NCBI RefSeq assembly: GCF_001262015.1
Contig: NZ_CP012074.1
Span: 454,501 to 518,500, forward strand
Reading direction: 5' to 3'
Origin: Prevotella fusca JCM 17724
GTDB taxonomy: Bacteria > Bacteroidota > Bacteroidia > Bacteroidales > Bacteroidaceae
Length of the DNA: 64,000 bases
Shown: piece after piece, positions 22,875-31,877 of the stretch
Layout: every line of letters starts with the position of its first letter
Position numbering within the stretch: position 1 is the first letter of the stretch
Position numbers and translations under genes: made by a program
The notes under the pieces: generated by a model
Seen by the model: only the letters and a program-made list of their open reading frames with translations
Database searches by the model: none
What the model was told of the DNA's origin: nothing

Positions 22875-25800
22875 ATGTACCTAAAAAGAAAAAGGACTAC
22901 GAGCTTGTTGATGGTGGCTTTGTTCAGTACAAGTTTACTGCATGCCAACATTACGTATGAAGCGAATGCAGCTGTTGTTCAACAGCAGTCTGTATGTAAG
23001 GGAGTTGTTGTAGACAACAATGGAGATCCTGTTATCGGTGCCTCTATTGTAGTTGTAAGTAATGGACAGAAGAAGGGAGGGATAACTGACCTTGACGGTA
23101 AGTTCGAAATTTCGGGTGTAGCCTCTGGTTCGACCATCACCATTTCATACGTGGGATACAAGACCCAGCAGGTGGTGTGGAACGGTAAGGACCTCACCGT
23201 GACAATGCAGGAGAGCAGTGAAATGCTCGACAATGTCGTGGTTGTCGGTTATGGTACCCAGAAGAAGGTAAACCTTACCGGTGCTGTCTCTGTCGTATCT
23301 TCAAAGGCACTTGAGTCACGTCCTGTAACGAGCGTTGCCCAGGCATTGCAGGGCGAGGTTCCCGGTTTGAACTTCAGTGTCGGTAATTCGGGCGGTTCAC
23401 TCAACAGTCGTATGAGCATGAACATCCGTGGTATCGGTACCATCGGTTCAGGTTCAAACGCAGCTCCTCTCGTTCTTATCGACGGTTCTGAGGGTGATTT
23501 GTACTCAATCTCTCCGAACGATATTGAGAGTATCTCTGTATTGAAGGATGCTTCTTCAAGTGCTATCTATGGTTCACGTGCGGCATTCGGTGTAATCCTT
23601 GTTACTACAAAGAGCGGTAAGGATTCACGTATGAACGTGTCTTACAACGGTAATGTACGTTTCTCAACAGCAACTCAGATTCCAGAGATGCCGAACTCAT
23701 ACGACTTCGCACGTTATTGGAACGACGCTGCTGCCAACAGTGGTGCACCTGCTCCTTTCAGTCAGGCAATGCTGGACAAAATCAAGAACCATATAAACGG
23801 TACTCCGAAACCGGGTGATGAGGTGACAACTACATGGGCTGGTTACGATGCCAATGAGCCTTGGAGTATGTACACAGGGTCTTGGGACAATACCGACTGG
23901 TTCAAGGAGATGTATAAATCAGGTGTTCCTTCTACCGAGCATAACGTTGCCCTCAGTGGTGGCGGTGGCAAGGTGAACTATTATCTTAGCGGTGCTGTCC
24001 TCAACCAGCGTGGTCTTATCCGTCATGGGAAAGACGAACTCACACGTTACAACTTCTCTGGTAAGATTACTGCCAACCTGAAGGATTGGTTCACAGTTAC
24101 CTATAATACGAAGTGGGTACGTGAGGACTACAGCCGTCCGTCTTACATGACAGGACTCTTCTTCCATAATATTGCCCGTCGTTGGCCGACTAACCCTGTT
24201 TACGATCCAAACGGACACTATGTTCATGGTAATGAGATTCTTCAGATGGAGAACGGTGGTCTTGACAATACACAGCAGGACAAGCTCTACCAGCAGTTAG
24301 CTCTCGAGTTCAGACCACTCAAGGGTTGGAAGATCCGTCTGGAGGGTAACTACAATACCGTTAATTACCACAATCATTGGGATGTATTGCCTATCTACTA
24401 CTATGACCAGAAGCAGAAACCGATAGCAGCTGCATGGAGTGGTGGCTACGCTGCAGGTAAGTCTGATGTAGGTGAGAGAATGTCAAAGAACAACTATTAC
24501 AATGGTCGTTTCTTCACAGAGTATATGTTCACACTGAACGATAAGCATGACTTTAAGTTCCTGGCAGGTTTGGATATGGAGTCTAACCGTTACACTTCTC
24601 TTGGTGCTGCACGTGCTGACCTGATCAGTCCATTGGTTCCATCACTCAACAATGCTACTCACAAGGATGTAAGACCAAGTTTCTCTAACACTCAGTGGGC
24701 AACGATGGGTGTATTCGGTCGTGTCAACTACGCATATGACTCACGTTACCTTGCAGAGTTCTCAATCCGTCGTGATGGTTCTTCACGCTTTATCGGTGAT
24801 AAGACATGGAGTACTTTCCCATCATTCGCATTGGGTTGGAATATTGCTAACGAAGAGTTCTTCAAGCCATTGACAAAGACTGTTAATACACTTAAACTTC
24901 GTGCTACCTACGGTGCTTTGGGTAACACTAATATTAAAGCACTCTATCCTTGGTTCTTGAGTCAGCCAGCAAGTGCTTCTGCTTCTTCATGGCTTGTTAA
25001 CGGTGAGCGTGTGAATATCTCTAATGTTCCGGGACTGGTTTCACCTAACCTGACTTGGGAGAGCGTTCGCTCATGGAATATCGGTCTTGACTTCGGTATG
25101 TTCAACAACAGATTGCAGGGTACTTTCGACTACTTCGTTCGTACAACGAAGGATATGGTAGGTCCTGCTCCTGTCAAACCTTCTATCTTGGGTGCTACAC
25201 AGCCAGCTGAGAACAATAGTGATATGCGTTCTAATGGTTGGGACTTAGAGGTTAGATGGCGTGATAGAATTGGTCAGGTTGGCTATGGTATCAAGCTCGT
25301 TCTTTCTGATGACTTCCAGACAATTACACGTTACTACAATCCAAACCGTCTGCTTTCAGAGTGGTGCGAAGGCAAGCGCATGGGTGACATCTACGGTTAT
25401 GAAGTAGAGGGTATTGCACAGTCAAACGAACAGATGAACGAATGGCTGGCTAACAACAGACCTTCATGGGGCTCTAACTGGGCGGCTGGTGACGTTATGT
25501 ATAAGGACTTGAACGGTGACAAGAAGGTGAACAGCGGTAAGGGCACTTATGACGATATGGGTGACTTGCGCAAGATTGGTAACTCATTGCCACGCTATCG
25601 TTTCGGTATTACTTTGGATGCTAACTGGAAGGGATTCGACTTCCTTATCTTTATGCAGGGTGTTGGTAAGCGCGACTTCTGGGATTCTTCTCCTTACAGC
25701 GTAGGTGCAAATACTGGTATGTGGCAGGCTGCAGGTTTCAAGGAGCACTTAGATTACTGGCGTCCGGCAACAGACACCAACTTCGGTCCTAATCCTAACG

Positions 25801-26102
25801 GCTTCTACCCACGTCCTCTCTTTGGTCAGGGTTCCAAGAACTTCCAGACAAGTGACCGTTACTTGCAGAATGCAGCTTACATGAGAATCAAGAACATACA
25901 GATTGGTTACACACTTCCTATTGCTATTGCAAGCAAGATCGGTGCAAACCGTGTTCGTTTCTACTTCTCTGCAGAGAACCTTGCAACATTCACACAGATG
26001 AACAAAATCTTTGACCCAGAGGCTACTGGTGGTGACTGGGGACCTGGTAAGCTCTACCCACTCCAGAGAACAGTCTCTTTCGGTTTAAATCTTAACTTTT
26101 AA
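22875..26102 (+). CDS. SusC/RagA-type TonB-dependent outer-membrane transporter
   Basis: A 1075-aa TonB-dependent transporter of the SusC/RagA family. A signal peptide (about residues 1-33) is followed by a carboxypeptidase-D-like regulatory domain (CKGVVVDNNGDPVIGASI to the DLTVTMQES region), the TonB-box-like VVVVGYGTQKK, a plug domain with LKDASSSAIYGSRAAFGVILVTTKSG, and a 22-strand barrel ending in FGLNLNF. It forms the membrane pore for a large ligand captured by the SusD lipoprotein encoded 12 bp downstream. No glycoside hydrolase or regulator is adjacent, so the substrate (glycan or peptide) is unknown. Confidence 0.96.
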   Translation: MYLKRKRTTSLLMVALFSTSLLHANITYEANAAVVQQQSVCKGVVVDNNGDPVIGASIVVVSNGQKKGGITDLDGKFEISGVASGSTITISYVGYKTQQVVWNGKDLTVTMQESSEMLDNVVVVGYGTQKKVNLTGAVSVVSSKALESRPVTSVAQALQGEVPGLNFSVGNSGGSLNSRMSMNIRGIGTIGSGSNAAPLVLIDGSEGDLYSISPNDIESISVLKDASSSAIYGSRAAFGVILVTTKSGKDSRMNVSYNGNVRFSTATQIPEMPNSYDFARYWNDAAANSGAPAPFSQAMLDKIKNHINGTPKPGDEVTTTWAGYDANEPWSMYTGSWDNTDWFKEMYKSGVPSTEHNVALSGGGGKVNYYLSGAVLNQRGLIRHGKDELTRYNFSGKITANLKDWFTVTYNTKWVREDYSRPSYMTGLFFHNIARRWPTNPVYDPNGHYVHGNEILQMENGGLDNTQQDKLYQQLALEFRPLKGWKIRLEGNYNTVNYHNHWDVLPIYYYDQKQKPIAAAWSGGYAAGKSDVGERMSKNNYYNGRFFTEYMFTLNDKHDFKFLAGLDMESNRYTSLGAARADLISPLVPSLNNATHKDVRPSFSNTQWATMGVFGRVNYAYDSRYLAEFSIRRDGSSRFIGDKTWSTFPSFALGWNIANEEFFKPLTKTVNTLKLRATYGALGNTNIKALYPWFLSQPASASASSWLVNGERVNISNVPGLVSPNLTWESVRSWNIGLDFGMFNNRLQGTFDYFVRTTKDMVGPAPVKPSILGATQPAENNSDMRSNGWDLEVRWRDRIGQVGYGIKLVLSDDFQTITRYYNPNRLLSEWCEGKRMGDIYGYEVEGIAQSNEQMNEWLANNRPSWGSNWAAGDVMYKDLNGDKKVNSGKGTYDDMGDLRKIGNSLPRYRFGITLDANWKGFDFLIFMQGVGKRDFWDSSPYSVGANTGMWQAAGFKEHLDYWRPATDTNFGPNPNGFYPRPLFGQGSKNFQTSDRYLQNAAYMRIKNIQIGYTLPIAIASKIGANRVRFYFSAENLATFTQMNKIFDPEATGGDWGPGKLYPLQRTVSFGLNLNF

Positions 26103-26114
26103 TTCGTAGCAATT

Positions 26115-28178
26115 ATGAAACATATCATTTCAAATATATTAAAGGGAGGATTGCCTATTCTTTGCTTAGGCATGACGGTTACGTCATGTAATGATTTTCT
26201 TGACAGACCGCCACTTGACCAAGTTCCTCCTTCTTCCTATTATCTGACAGCAGATCAGTTAGGCACATTCCCTATCAATTACTATACTTCTATTTTCCCA
26301 AACAACAGTGGATGGTGGGCTGGTGTAGCAACATTCGATGATGGAACAGATAACCAGGCTGCAAGAGGTGGTAACACTTCAATGTTCTTACAGGATCAGT
26401 GGAAAGTTCCTACATCTGGCGGTATCGGTATGAACAACATTCGTAACGTCAATAAGTTTATTAATGAGAATGAGCCGAAGATTGCTGAAGGCAAGGTATC
26501 TGGTGATGCGAATCTTATCACCCAGTATATGGGTGAGGCATATTTCATCAGGGCTATGCTCTATTACGATAAGCTCCAGGCTTATGGAGACTTCCCTATT
26601 CTGTTGACAGAACTTAAGGTTGAAGATGACCTTGTTACGCCGAATAAGCGTCAGCCTCGTAACCTTGTAGCCCGTCAGATACTCTCTGATATGGACAAGG
26701 CGATTGAGAAGCTGCAGGTGGATTTTGCCAAGAAGGTACGTATCAACAAGTATGCAGCTCTGGCTATGAAATCAAGAATTGCACTTTATGAGGCAACATT
26801 TGAGAAGTATCACAGAGGAACTGGTCGTGTGCCTGGTGATGCTAACTGGCCAGGTAAGAATAAGGAATGGAACAAGAGCTTCACTATCAATCAGGATGAT
26901 GAGGTAAACTTTTTCCTTGATCAGGCTATTGACGCTGCCAAGAAGGTTTGCGATGCAGTTCCATTGAAAACTAAGAACAGTCATGTAATGAATCCAAGTA
27001 TCGTTGGACTGTACAATGGATGGAATGCATACTACGATATGTTTGCCAGCCCAGACCTGTCTAAGTATCCGGAGGTGTTGTTGTGGCGTCAGTTCAATTC
27101 AGATATTAACGTGGCTCACCTCACATCAAACAAACTTCGTGGCGGTGCTGCAACAGGTTGGACACGCGGTCTCGTTGAGTCATTCCTTATGAAGAACGGT
27201 CTGCCAATCTATGCTGCCAGCTCTGGTTATAATGGCGATACCACGATTGACATGGTTAAGAAGGACCGTGACGAACGTCTGCAGCTCTTCCTCTTTGGTG
27301 AGTCTGATGTACTCGGTATTGACCAAAAGAGCATTGACCTTGTGAACGAGAAGCGTCCTGCCGGTACTGCACCTATTGACAAAATCAAGTTCAATGTTGC
27401 TGGTCTCTTTGCAACCGACCAGGCATGTAGGGATGTCACCGGCTATCGTCAGCGTAAGTTCTATAACTATGATCCTGCAATGCAGTTAGGTCAGACCTTC
27501 TCAGATGTTGACGGTCAGATTATCATCCGTGTAGAGGAAGCTATGCTCAATTACATCGAGGCTTCTTATCTCCGTAAAGGTTCATTAGATGCAACTGCAA
27601 CAGGTTATTGGACAGCTTTGCGTGAACGTGCTGGTATTACTGCTCCTATCTCAACAACCATTGCTGCAACTGATATGACCAAGGAGGCTGATGTTAATCG
27701 TCCTTCTTACGACTGGGCAGCATTCTCTGCAGGCAAGCCTGTTGACGCTACGCTCTATTCTATTCGTCGTGAGCGTCGCAGCGAGTTTGCTGGTGAGGGT
27801 CTGCGCAATGATGACCTTATTCGTTGGGCATCTTTGGATCAGGTGAAGAATTACCAGGTTGAGGGTATTAACTTCTGGGATCAGACCTATCAGAATCCTT
27901 CTTTCGTAAATGATAAGGGTGTAAGTCTGATTATTGCTGATGGTGGTGATAAGGCTACGATGTCATCCAAGGACATTTCAAAGTATATCCATCCTTATCA
28001 GATTCAGAAGAACAACAATATTCTCTATAATGGTTATACCTTCTATCAGGCTCACTATCTGTATCCATTCTCTTATCAGGAGATGCAGCTCTGTTCACCT
28101 GATGGTACTGCAGAGAACTCTAACTTGTATCAGAATATCAACTGGCCGGTTGAGGCTAATGGTGAAGCTCTGAAATAG
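26115..28178 (+). CDS. SusD/RagB-type outer-membrane lipoprotein
   Basis: A 687-aa SusD-family lipoprotein, the lid that captures substrate on the SusC transporter. The lipobox ends at Cys25 (VTSCNDFLDRPP), followed by the classic PPLDQVPPSSYY start of mature SusD proteins. Helical TPR-like pairs include GEAYFIRAMLYYDKLQAYGD, and the family's C-terminal signature appears in LYSIRRERRSEFAGEGLRNDDLIRW. It follows susC by 12 bp and is closed by a strong terminator, so the locus is a two-gene transporter operon. Confidence 0.95.
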   Translation: MKHIISNILKGGLPILCLGMTVTSCNDFLDRPPLDQVPPSSYYLTADQLGTFPINYYTSIFPNNSGWWAGVATFDDGTDNQAARGGNTSMFLQDQWKVPTSGGIGMNNIRNVNKFINENEPKIAEGKVSGDANLITQYMGEAYFIRAMLYYDKLQAYGDFPILLTELKVEDDLVTPNKRQPRNLVARQILSDMDKAIEKLQVDFAKKVRINKYAALAMKSRIALYEATFEKYHRGTGRVPGDANWPGKNKEWNKSFTINQDDEVNFFLDQAIDAAKKVCDAVPLKTKNSHVMNPSIVGLYNGWNAYYDMFASPDLSKYPEVLLWRQFNSDINVAHLTSNKLRGGAATGWTRGLVESFLMKNGLPIYAASSGYNGDTTIDMVKKDRDERLQLFLFGESDVLGIDQKSIDLVNEKRPAGTAPIDKIKFNVAGLFATDQACRDVTGYRQRKFYNYDPAMQLGQTFSDVDGQIIIRVEEAMLNYIEASYLRKGSLDATATGYWTALRERAGITAPISTTIAATDMTKEADVNRPSYDWAAFSAGKPVDATLYSIRRERRSEFAGEGLRNDDLIRWASLDQVKNYQVEGINFWDQTYQNPSFVNDKGVSLIIADGGDKATMSSKDISKYIHPYQIQKNNNILYNGYTFYQAHYLYPFSYQEMQLCSPDGTAENSNLYQNINWPVEANGEALK

Positions 28179-28225
28179 GGTTATACCGGATAAAGTATAA
28201 TCAAGTATAAATCATATGATGACAA

Positions 28226-28265
28226 GAGGGTGTATCAAGAAATTGGTACACCCTCGTTATTTTGT
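28226..28265 (+). terminator. Terminator of the susCD operon
   Basis: GAGGGTGTA / TACACCCTC 9-bp perfect stem, followed by GTTATTTTGTT. About 50 bp after the SusD stop. Confidence 0.8.
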
Positions 28266-28359
28266 TACAGTCAATAGAGACCTTGTCAATCATAGGAAGG
28301 ATGTACTGGAATGGTATTCCGAAGTCTGCCATATTGTTAGAGGCAGTGCATGTTTTTAT

Positions 28360-28412
28360 GGTTCTTTCGTTAAAAGCGTGGATGCTTTTCGTATAGTTTT
28401 AACGGAAGAACC
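28360..28412. repeat. 53-bp palindromic repeat, copy 2
   Basis: Arms GGTTCTTTCGTTAAAA and TTTTAACGGAAGAACC pair over 15 of 16 positions around a 21-base loop with GCGTGGA and TTCGTATAG, followed by TTTTTT. It is the second full copy of the element at 21845 and could also act as a terminator. Confidence 0.8.
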
Positions 28413-28466
28413 TTTTTTGTGATTGAAAAATGTTTCTAAAAGGAGAGTGTTTCCTGTTTTTATTTG

Positions 28467-28474
28467 TATCTTTG
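28467..28474 (+). promoter_or_regulatory. Promoter -7 box for the toxin-immunity genes
   Basis: TATCTTTG fits the Bacteroidota -7 consensus, about 140 bp upstream of the toxin start. The leader is AT-rich and contains no other start that would encode a protein. Confidence 0.5.
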
Positions 28475-28615
28475 CCATGTCTGTTGTTGAAATTGCTGCA
28501 CTAAGGTAAGTGAATTTTACGACATGGCAGAATTCTAAACAGCTTATAGCTGTCTAGATATGTAAAGATACTTAAAAAAGAATGTGATTTTAAGGTTAAA
28601 TTGAAAAGTCTTAGT

Positions 28616-29347
28616 ATGGAAGTAAAAAGATGCGATTATGTTTCAGTCTTGGAAATAGCTCAATATCTTTGTGGAGAAATACAAAAAAATTTGATGTCAA
28701 GACATGTGAGAGAAATTAGGAATTTGCTTTCTTCTTATAGCAAAGGGAAAGAAGTTACTCAAAGGGCATTAGGATTAATGAAACCTTTAGGAAGATCTTT
28801 AGTGTTAGCTAATCCCTCTTATTCACCTTTACTCTCAGCTGCAATTTCAGACAGAATAGAAGGTCGTATGAAAGCATACGATAAGTGGAAAGGACTTGTA
28901 TCAGCAGGACGGTCTTGGGATCATAAGAAAGAAATACAGAGACTTCAAGGGGATAAACATTGGTCTTGCGACAAGAGTAAACATATATTGTTTTTTTATG
29001 ATTTATGGTCGAATATACATTATGGATTTATTGGAAAAGCTGCTGGCTTTACAGAATGGGAATTGACAGCTGGAGCTGGGGTTGCACAGCTGAAAGACAA
29101 TAATCGGACTTTTACTTCATGGACTTCCCAATACTTTCAAAATAGGTTTAGAAACATTGGGGATGCGGACTTTCTCGCAGCTTTTGATGATGCGAGTGAC
29201 AATGAAGCTATCAAAATTGGCTTTAGGCTATATGATAGATTTGGAAGAACACCTTCCTTGCTAACGGCTCAATCTATTTTAAGTGAAATGTATAAATCCT
29301 ATCAGAATAATGGACTCATAAATATCAAAAAATGCCCAAATCATTAA
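28616..29347 (+). CDS. Polymorphic toxin type 44-like protein (predicted RNase toxin)
   Basis: A 243-aa protein whose C-terminal two thirds resembles the polymorphic toxin type 44 domain (Ntox44): SAGRSWDHKK (residues 96-105), WSNIHYGFIGKAAGF (131-145), TAGAGVAQ (151-158) and DDASDNEAIKIGFRLYD (191-207). That family is predicted to cleave RNA. The N-terminal 95 residues are helical and carry no signal peptide or known trafficking domain, so the delivery route is unclear. A TTG 15 bp upstream is an alternative start. Its 3' end overlaps a lipoprotein gene by 16 bp, as expected for a toxin with its immunity gene. Base composition is lower in GC than the susCD genes. Confidence 0.65.
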   Translation: MEVKRCDYVSVLEIAQYLCGEIQKNLMSRHVREIRNLLSSYSKGKEVTQRALGLMKPLGRSLVLANPSYSPLLSAAISDRIEGRMKAYDKWKGLVSAGRSWDHKKEIQRLQGDKHWSCDKSKHILFFYDLWSNIHYGFIGKAAGFTEWELTAGAGVAQLKDNNRTFTSWTSQYFQNRFRNIGDADFLAAFDDASDNEAIKIGFRLYDRFGRTPSLLTAQSILSEMYKSYQNNGLINIKKCPNH

Positions 29348-29874
29348 AATTCTTTCCTATTGCGCTTGTCATTTTGCTTTTTGGATGTGAAAGCAATGAT
29401 ATGCCGTCAGATCATCAGATGTCAGATAATTTCTATCTCCATGAGTCTGCATTTGAGCGATTGAAGAATATCTCTTTAAAGTACGGTAATTTTCATTATC
29501 CTCCCTATGATGAAACAGATAGCTCCGCCTGTGCTGTTTCAGCTAAAGATAAGAAAGAACTGGATTCCTTGATAAGGAAAACTGGTGTTATCCGAGTGTC
29601 TTGTGATGATAGTACAGAAGTATGTATGCTTTTTCATACGTGGGGACTTTCAGTCAGCGGAGGGTATAAGGAATATGTCTATACTCCGTATATCGAGGAT
29701 AATATAAAGAAATATAACAAAGAGGTTGCCTCAGATTCAACTACTGAGATGTATATCGTACAAAAGATTACGGAGGAGGATTTGAATCAAGTTGCGCAAA
29801 GGTATTCTGTAAATTTAGAGTTATATCGTCCTATAAAAACTGCTTGGTATATACATCTCAGCCGGGAGAATTGA
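29332..29874 (+). CDS. Lipoprotein, probable immunity protein to the adjacent toxin
   Basis: A 180-aa predicted lipoprotein: signal helix FFPIALVILLFG and lipobox Cys19, followed by a globular domain with an HTWGLSVSGGYKEYVYTPY beta segment and a KITEEDLNQVAQRYS helix. Starting inside the end of the toxin gene implies coupled translation. By position it is the likely immunity protein. A membrane-anchored immunity protein would protect against toxin entering from outside or acting in the periplasm, which is unusual for an RNase-like toxin. No immunity family is recognised by sequence. Confidence 0.6.
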   Translation: MPKSLKFFPIALVILLFGCESNDMPSDHQMSDNFYLHESAFERLKNISLKYGNFHYPPYDETDSSACAVSAKDKKELDSLIRKTGVIRVSCDDSTEVCMLFHTWGLSVSGGYKEYVYTPYIEDNIKKYNKEVASDSTTEMYIVQKITEEDLNQVAQRYSVNLELYRPIKTAWYIHLSREN

Positions 29875-29915
29875 TACTTGGGATACATCTTGATGCTGCA
29901 ACCTATGACTTCCTG

Positions 29916-30005
29916 GAAATTATTTTCATGATAATAAGAATTTCTTTTCATGAAGAAAAATATTTTTTTTCATGAAAAGAAATATTTTTTTTCGTGAAGA
30001 TAATT
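29916..30005. repeat. TTTTCATGAA palindrome array, copy 1
   Basis: About 90 bp made of repeated TTTTCATGAA / TTCGTGAAGA units joined by AAAAATATTT, starting CCTGGAAATTATTTTCATG. A closely related block lies at 36886-36975 with the same start (CCGGGAATTATTTTCATG). Function is unknown. Confidence 0.75.
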
Positions 30006-30144
30006 TGCTGATCGCTATTGGGAAGGGCATGTCTGATCGTCTTATCAGTTGTTTACATTGTCTTGCAAGGATAGCGACTGGTCACCCTTACATGGCTCAT
30101 AAGTGATACCCATGTAAGGATGTTGGTACAAGACAGCCCCTTGC

Positions 30145-30819
30145 TTATTCCATTGACTCCACAGTCACATCCTTGAATTCAGACATGAAACTGAGAAGAT
30201 GGCTTTGATAGCTCTTGCGTTTGAGCTTCATTTCCATCGTCACAAGGTAGTAATGACCAGAGGAAGTGTTTTTGCGTTGCATCTCGTAGGAATAGATTAT
30301 CACCTCTTTGTCACGCAGTCGTTGCAGTACAAGCTGGATATTTTCCTCTTTCGGTGAACTGAATGTTACGTTTATATTGCGTGTGCCGAAGTGCTGCAGG
30401 ATGAAATAGAGTGCTTCCAGACAAAGAAGGACAAGGACGGTTGCGGCAATAGACAGCACATACATGCCTGCACCGGTAGTCATACCGATGGCGGATGTCA
30501 CCCAAAGACCTGCTGCTGTGGTAAGTCCTCGTACCACATGTTTCTGAAAGATAATCGTTCCTGCACCAATGAAACCGATACCCGTTACTACCTGTGAGGC
30601 GATACGGCTGGGGTCGAGCGACACCTGTTCGTAATGTCCTAACACGCCGTCAAAGCCGAATTGTGACAGAATCATAAACAGAGCACTGCCTAATGCCACG
30701 AGAAAATGTGTTCGGAAGCCGGCTTCCTTCGCACGATATTCTCGTTCCAGACCAATGACACCACCCAGCATGGCGGCTATGAACAGCCGCAGCATGAATT
30801 CATAAGTTATCATGTTCAT
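30145..30819 (-). CDS. MgtC/SapB family membrane protein
   Basis: A 224-aa MgtC/SapB-family inner-membrane protein. The N-terminal half has the family's membrane helices, with GGVIGLEREYRAKEAGFRTHFLV (residues 19-41) and VVTGIGFIGAGTII (87-100), both highly typical. The last 80 residues form a soluble ACT-like domain (NINVTFSSPKEENIQLVLQRLRDKEV). The family is linked to Mg homeostasis and membrane-potential or ATP-synthase control. It is a single gene with its own -7 box, convergent to the lipoprotein gene. Confidence 0.95.
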   Translation of the reverse strand: MNMITYEFMLRLFIAAMLGGVIGLEREYRAKEAGFRTHFLVALGSALFMILSQFGFDGVLGHYEQVSLDPSRIASQVVTGIGFIGAGTIIFQKHVVRGLTTAAGLWVTSAIGMTTGAGMYVLSIAATVLVLLCLEALYFILQHFGTRNINVTFSSPKEENIQLVLQRLRDKEVIIYSYEMQRKNTSSGHYYLVTMEMKLKRKSYQSHLLSFMSEFKDVTVESME

Positions 30820-30858
30820 GTTCTTACTCCTTATACATTAATTAATAGATTGTTATCG

Positions 30859-30866
30859 CAAAAATA
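30859..30866 (-). promoter_or_regulatory. mgtC-family gene promoter -7 box
   Basis: Minus-strand TATTTTTG matches TAnnTTTG, 40 bp upstream of the start codon. Confidence 0.5.
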
Positions 30867-30952
30867 CAAAAAACTTTACGCTTCCCGCTCTTTTCTTCCT
30901 TAAAATTACTTTTTTAGTGAATGAAATCCTCTGTTCCTTGGAAATAGATTCG

Positions 30953-30960
30953 TACCTTTG
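30953..30960 (+). promoter_or_regulatory. Acetyltransferase promoter -7 box
   Basis: TACCTTTG matches TAnnTTTG, 26 bp upstream of the start codon of the acetyltransferase gene. Confidence 0.6.
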
Positions 30961-30986
30961 CTTGCATAAACGCTAAAGTCAATGTT

Positions 30987-31544
30987 ATGACAGAGAAGGA
31001 AAAACAGCAGCAGGGGATGCTTTATCAGGCAAATGATCCGGAGGTTCTGAAGGACCTTTATCGCTGTGAGAATGAATGTTATGAAATCAATCAGATACCA
31101 CCATCACGCAGGGAGGAGCGTATGGAACGCCTGGGGAAGCTGTTTGGTAAGGCTGGCGAAGGGATGTTTATCGTGGCTCCGTTCTTCTGTGACTATGGTT
31201 ATAATATAGAAGTCGGTGAGAATTTCTTTGCTAATACCAACTGTGTAATCCTTGATGAGGCTAAGGTGACATTCGGTGACAATGTCTTTATTGCGCCTAA
31301 CTGTTCTTTCTATACAGCCGGGCATCCTCTTGATGTTGGACAGCGGAACAGGAAGATAGAGTATGCCCTGCCCATTCACGTGGGCAATAATGTGTGGATT
31401 GGTGGCAACGTTGTCGTTGTCCCGGGTGTTACGATAGGCGATAATACCACGATTGGTGCCGGATCAGTCGTTACACATGACATTCCGAGTGGTGTCCTGG
31501 CTGCGGGTAATCCCTGTAAAGTCATAAGAAAGATTGAAGGGTAG
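30987..31544 (+). CDS. Sugar O-acetyltransferase, maltose/galactoside acetyltransferase type
   Basis: A 185-aa left-handed beta-helix acetyltransferase that transfers acetyl from acetyl-CoA to a sugar hydroxyl. The N-terminal cap is the maltose acetyltransferase domain (MLYQANDPEVLKDLYRCEN). Hexapeptide repeats run from about residue 70 (YNIEVGENFFANTNCVILD to IGAGSVVTHDIPSGVLAAGNP). The catalytic His lies in YTAGHPLD, as in NodL and maltose acetyltransferases. It stands alone with its own promoter. The acceptor sugar is not determined. Confidence 0.92.
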   Translation: MTEKEKQQQGMLYQANDPEVLKDLYRCENECYEINQIPPSRREERMERLGKLFGKAGEGMFIVAPFFCDYGYNIEVGENFFANTNCVILDEAKVTFGDNVFIAPNCSFYTAGHPLDVGQRNRKIEYALPIHVGNNVWIGGNVVVVPGVTIGDNTTIGAGSVVTHDIPSGVLAAGNPCKVIRKIEG

Positions 31545-31628
31545 GGGTGTTCCTCCTTAGTGGTTCAGACGGTCTTTTATAGTAGACAGTATCATATAGT
31601 CTAAGGATATTCGGCAAGAAAACATAAA

Positions 31629-31672
31629 AGGCAGATTCTAAAAACCATCAAAAGTGATTTTAGAGTCTGCCT
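31629..31672 (-). terminator. Terminator downstream of the UDP-glucose dehydrogenase gene
   Basis: A 15-bp stem with one mismatch (AGGCAGATTCTAAAA / TTTTAGAGTCTGCCT), followed on the minus strand by TTTATGTTTTC. It is about 205 bp after the dehydrogenase stop. The stretch between holds nothing else recognisable. Confidence 0.6.
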
Positions 31673-31877
31673 GAAAGAATGTTCATGAACTATATCGGAA
31701 TATATTAGGATAAACTCAGATAGACGCTTTACCGTATGGAAAAGTACAATATAACCTTTGTCGGAAAGCTCATTCTCTGGCAGTTGCTGCTCTTTATGGC
31801 AATAGCAACATTGCAGAGTCCCCCCTCCGCCTTGCTGCAAGCTGGATTTTGGGTTCAGACATGTTCTCAAGAGATAT

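Noticed and set aside
31601..31870. Minus-strand frame of 89 codons downstream of ugd
   Set aside because: It spans the terminator hairpin and has no recognisable features.
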